Shown here piece by piece: positions 62,902 to 64,000 of a stretch of DNA of 64,000 nucleotides. The number at the start of each line of letters is the position of its first letter. Position 1 is the first letter of the stretch. Location of the stretch: NCBI GenBank assembly GCA_021771755.1, contig JAETOL010000001.1, positions 62,001 through 126,000 on the forward strand. The letters are read 5' to 3'. The notes beneath the pieces are model-generated. The model worked only from the letters and a program-made list of their open reading frames with translations. It was not told the origin of the DNA and searched no databases. The position numbers and the translations under genes are program-made. The stretch comes from Lachnospiraceae bacterium. Lineage in GTDB: Bacteria; Bacillota; Clostridia; Lachnospirales; Lachnospiraceae.

Positions 62902-63804
62902 TTAGGAAAATGCTATATTCAGCCCTTCTGATATGGTAAAGCTCAGGTATTTCACTGTCTCGTCCACATCTTTCGGCGTAACAAACATGCTGTACAGATT
63001 CGGCGATATCATTTCCTCCAGAAATTCTTTCTGTTCCTGTTCTTCCAGGGCGTCCAAAAGGTGAGCCATGGAATCATGAACGATCGTTGCCGCATCCACT
63101 ACTGTAGGAACTCCTATACCGATTACCTTTACCTGAAGATTCTCTTCTGTAAGTCCGTTTCTGTGATTTCCCACGCCGGAACCGGGATGAATCCCTGTAT
63201 CTGTGATCTGAACCGTCCGGTTCAGCCTTCGGACACTGCGGGCAGCCAGAGCATCTACTGCAATGACTACATCCGGTTTTGTTTCTGCCGTCACTCCCTG
63301 GATAATCTCTGAAGTTTCCATTCCTGTCTGTGCCATTACCCCGGGTATGATCCCGCTGACCCGGTGCAGAATTTCCTTCCCACTGCTTTTCAGCCCATAT
63401 TCCCGAATGATATGCCGCGTCATACGAAGATTATCGATCACAAGGGGGCCCAGTGAATCGGCGGTGATTCCCTGGTTCCCCAGTCCCACTACAAGAACCG
63501 AAGTCTCCCGATCCAGATCAATCAGCCGATGGAGGTGCTTTGCGATTTCCTCTGATATTTCCCTGTGATAATCTTCATCGGAAGCTGACAGATCAGGTGC
63601 TTCTATGGTAATATAATTTCCCTGAGGACGTCCCATGGCCTTCGCTCCATTTTCTGTGGTGATTTTTACTATCGTTGTACGGATGTCCTTTTCTTCGTTA
63701 TAATCTTCCTGAATCTCCACACCTCGAAGCTCCGTGTCCCGTTCTGCAAAGCTTTCTGTAGCTTCCAGTGCCAGGTCCGTTCTGATTCTGCTGTTACCCA
63801 ACAT
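62902..63804 (-). CDS. gpr: Germination protease GPR
   Basis: GPR degrades small acid-soluble proteins when spores germinate. 300 residues, beginning RIRTDLALEATESFAERDTELRGVEIQE, where the propeptide is cut within the first part. Further landmarks are VLVVGLGNQGITADSLGPLVIDNLRMTRH, GIIPGVMAQTGMETSEIIQGV, VIAVDALAARSVRRLNRTVQITDTGIHPGSGVGNHR (carrying the active-site Asp residues) and GIGVPTVVDAATI. A clean marker for a spore former. It starts behind GGAGGAG and runs into spoIIP, 56 bases apart. Confidence 0.97.
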   Translation of the reverse strand: MLGNSRIRTDLALEATESFAERDTELRGVEIQEDYNEEKDIRTTIVKITTENGAKAMGRPQGNYITIEAPDLSASDEDYHREISEEIAKHLHRLIDLDRETSVLVVGLGNQGITADSLGPLVIDNLRMTRHIIREYGLKSSGKEILHRVSGIIPGVMAQTGMETSEIIQGVTAETKPDVVIAVDALAARSVRRLNRTVQITDTGIHPGSGVGNHRNGLTEENLQVKVIGIGVPTVVDAATIVHDSMAHLLDALEEQEQKEFLEEMISPNLYSMFVTPKDVDETVKYLSFTISEGLNIAFS

Positions 63805-63864
63805 TCTTTTCTCCTCCGGATTGTCTTTTTATGTAGGATTTGTCTTTTTTATAGGAATTATGTA

Positions 63865-63893
63865 TTGACATTCAAAGATATGTGTAATAAAAT
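63865..63893 (+). promoter_or_regulatory. rpsT promoter
   Basis: TTGACA (63865-63870), 17 bases, TAAAAT (63888-63893): close to the sigma-A consensus. The leader of about 70 bases has a 6-bp hairpin (63923-63928 with 63934-63939). Confidence 0.75.
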
Positions 63894-63971
63894 ATATAAG
63901 CATGTTCACAGAAGCGCCCGTGTCTGTTTCTGGAACAGATCATCAAAAACTCGAAATGGAGGTGTATCACA

Positions 63972-64000
63972 TTGGCTAACATTAAATCCGCAAAGAAAAG
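63972..64000 (+). CDS. rpsT: 30S ribosomal protein S20, 5' end only
   Basis: Only nine codons and part of a tenth are in the window, but (M)ANIKSAKKR is the invariant N-terminus of S20. The start codon is TTG at 63972, with GGAGG about nine bases upstream. S20 binds 16S rRNA early in 30S assembly. It is divergent from gpr. E. coli rpsT also starts with UUG and is autoregulated at that site. Confidence 0.85.

Overview
The window comes from a spore-forming, low-to-mid GC Firmicute of class Clostridia, most likely a gut Lachnospiraceae (Blautia/Ruminococcus type). Evidence: gpr and spoIIP (sporulation), a Wzm/Wzt-exported rhamnose-type cell-wall polysaccharide locus, a cell-wall L,D-transpeptidase with aromatic binding repeats, an HPr gene beside cdaA-cdaR, TTG starts with strong Shine-Dalgarno sites, and mostly leftward operons with short gaps. 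No tRNA, rRNA, CRISPR array, transposase or prophage gene was seen.

Layout. 1-5.6 kb (minus strand): surface-polysaccharide genes, namely an LCP ligase cut by the window edge, the initiating polyprenyl-phosphate sugar transferase and two GT2 glycosyltransferases. 5.7-8.6 kb (plus): a D,D-carboxypeptidase paralogue with an altered KTG box, then a candidate cation riboswitch plus terminator in front of an OadB-type sodium-pump beta subunit and a 39-residue membrane partner. 8.6-10.3 kb: a PadR/HAAS regulatory pair with a readable promoter-operator, and a small P-loop kinase.

10.4-31.9 kb: a ~22-kb leftward operon. It starts with an ATP-grasp/PLP-enzyme fusion and continues with a second ATP-grasp ligase, two half-size SMR/EamA transporters, an ArnC-like polyprenyl-phosphate sugar transferase, a WecE-like 4-aminotransferase, a D,D-carboxypeptidase, rfbA, rfbC, Wzm and Wzt, a WbdD-like methyltransferase-kinase, two large tandem-GT2 enzymes, rfbD and a YfhO-type membrane protein; rfbB lies just upstream in its own unit. 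My reading: dTDP-rhamnose feeds a polymer that is built inside the cell, capped and exported. A side branch makes a dTDP-4-amino-4,6-dideoxyhexose, loads it on undecaprenyl phosphate, flips it and adds it outside. The two ATP-grasp proteins may put an amino acid on the amino sugar. That Arn-like, amino-acid-decorating branch is the best candidate here for an undescribed system.

32-50 kb: mainly housekeeping genes (rfbB, L,D-transpeptidase, HPr, cdaR, cdaA, two unknown membrane proteins, comFC, recD2, mreB/mbl, uvrA, hemW, a small lipoprotein, lepA). 50.6-61.4 kb: one ~11-kb catabolic operon with a ribose-type sugar ABC transporter, ROK kinase, ROK repressor, three Gfo/Idh/MocA oxidoreductases and two sugar-isomerase-type TIM barrels, a set that suggests uptake and oxidation-driven cleavage or epimerisation of an unusual glycoside. 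61.5-64 kb: spoIIP, gpr and, divergently, the start of rpsT.

Start codons were chosen from Shine-Dalgarno spacing and neighbour overlaps where several were possible; functions of the polysaccharide and catabolic enzymes are family-level calls.
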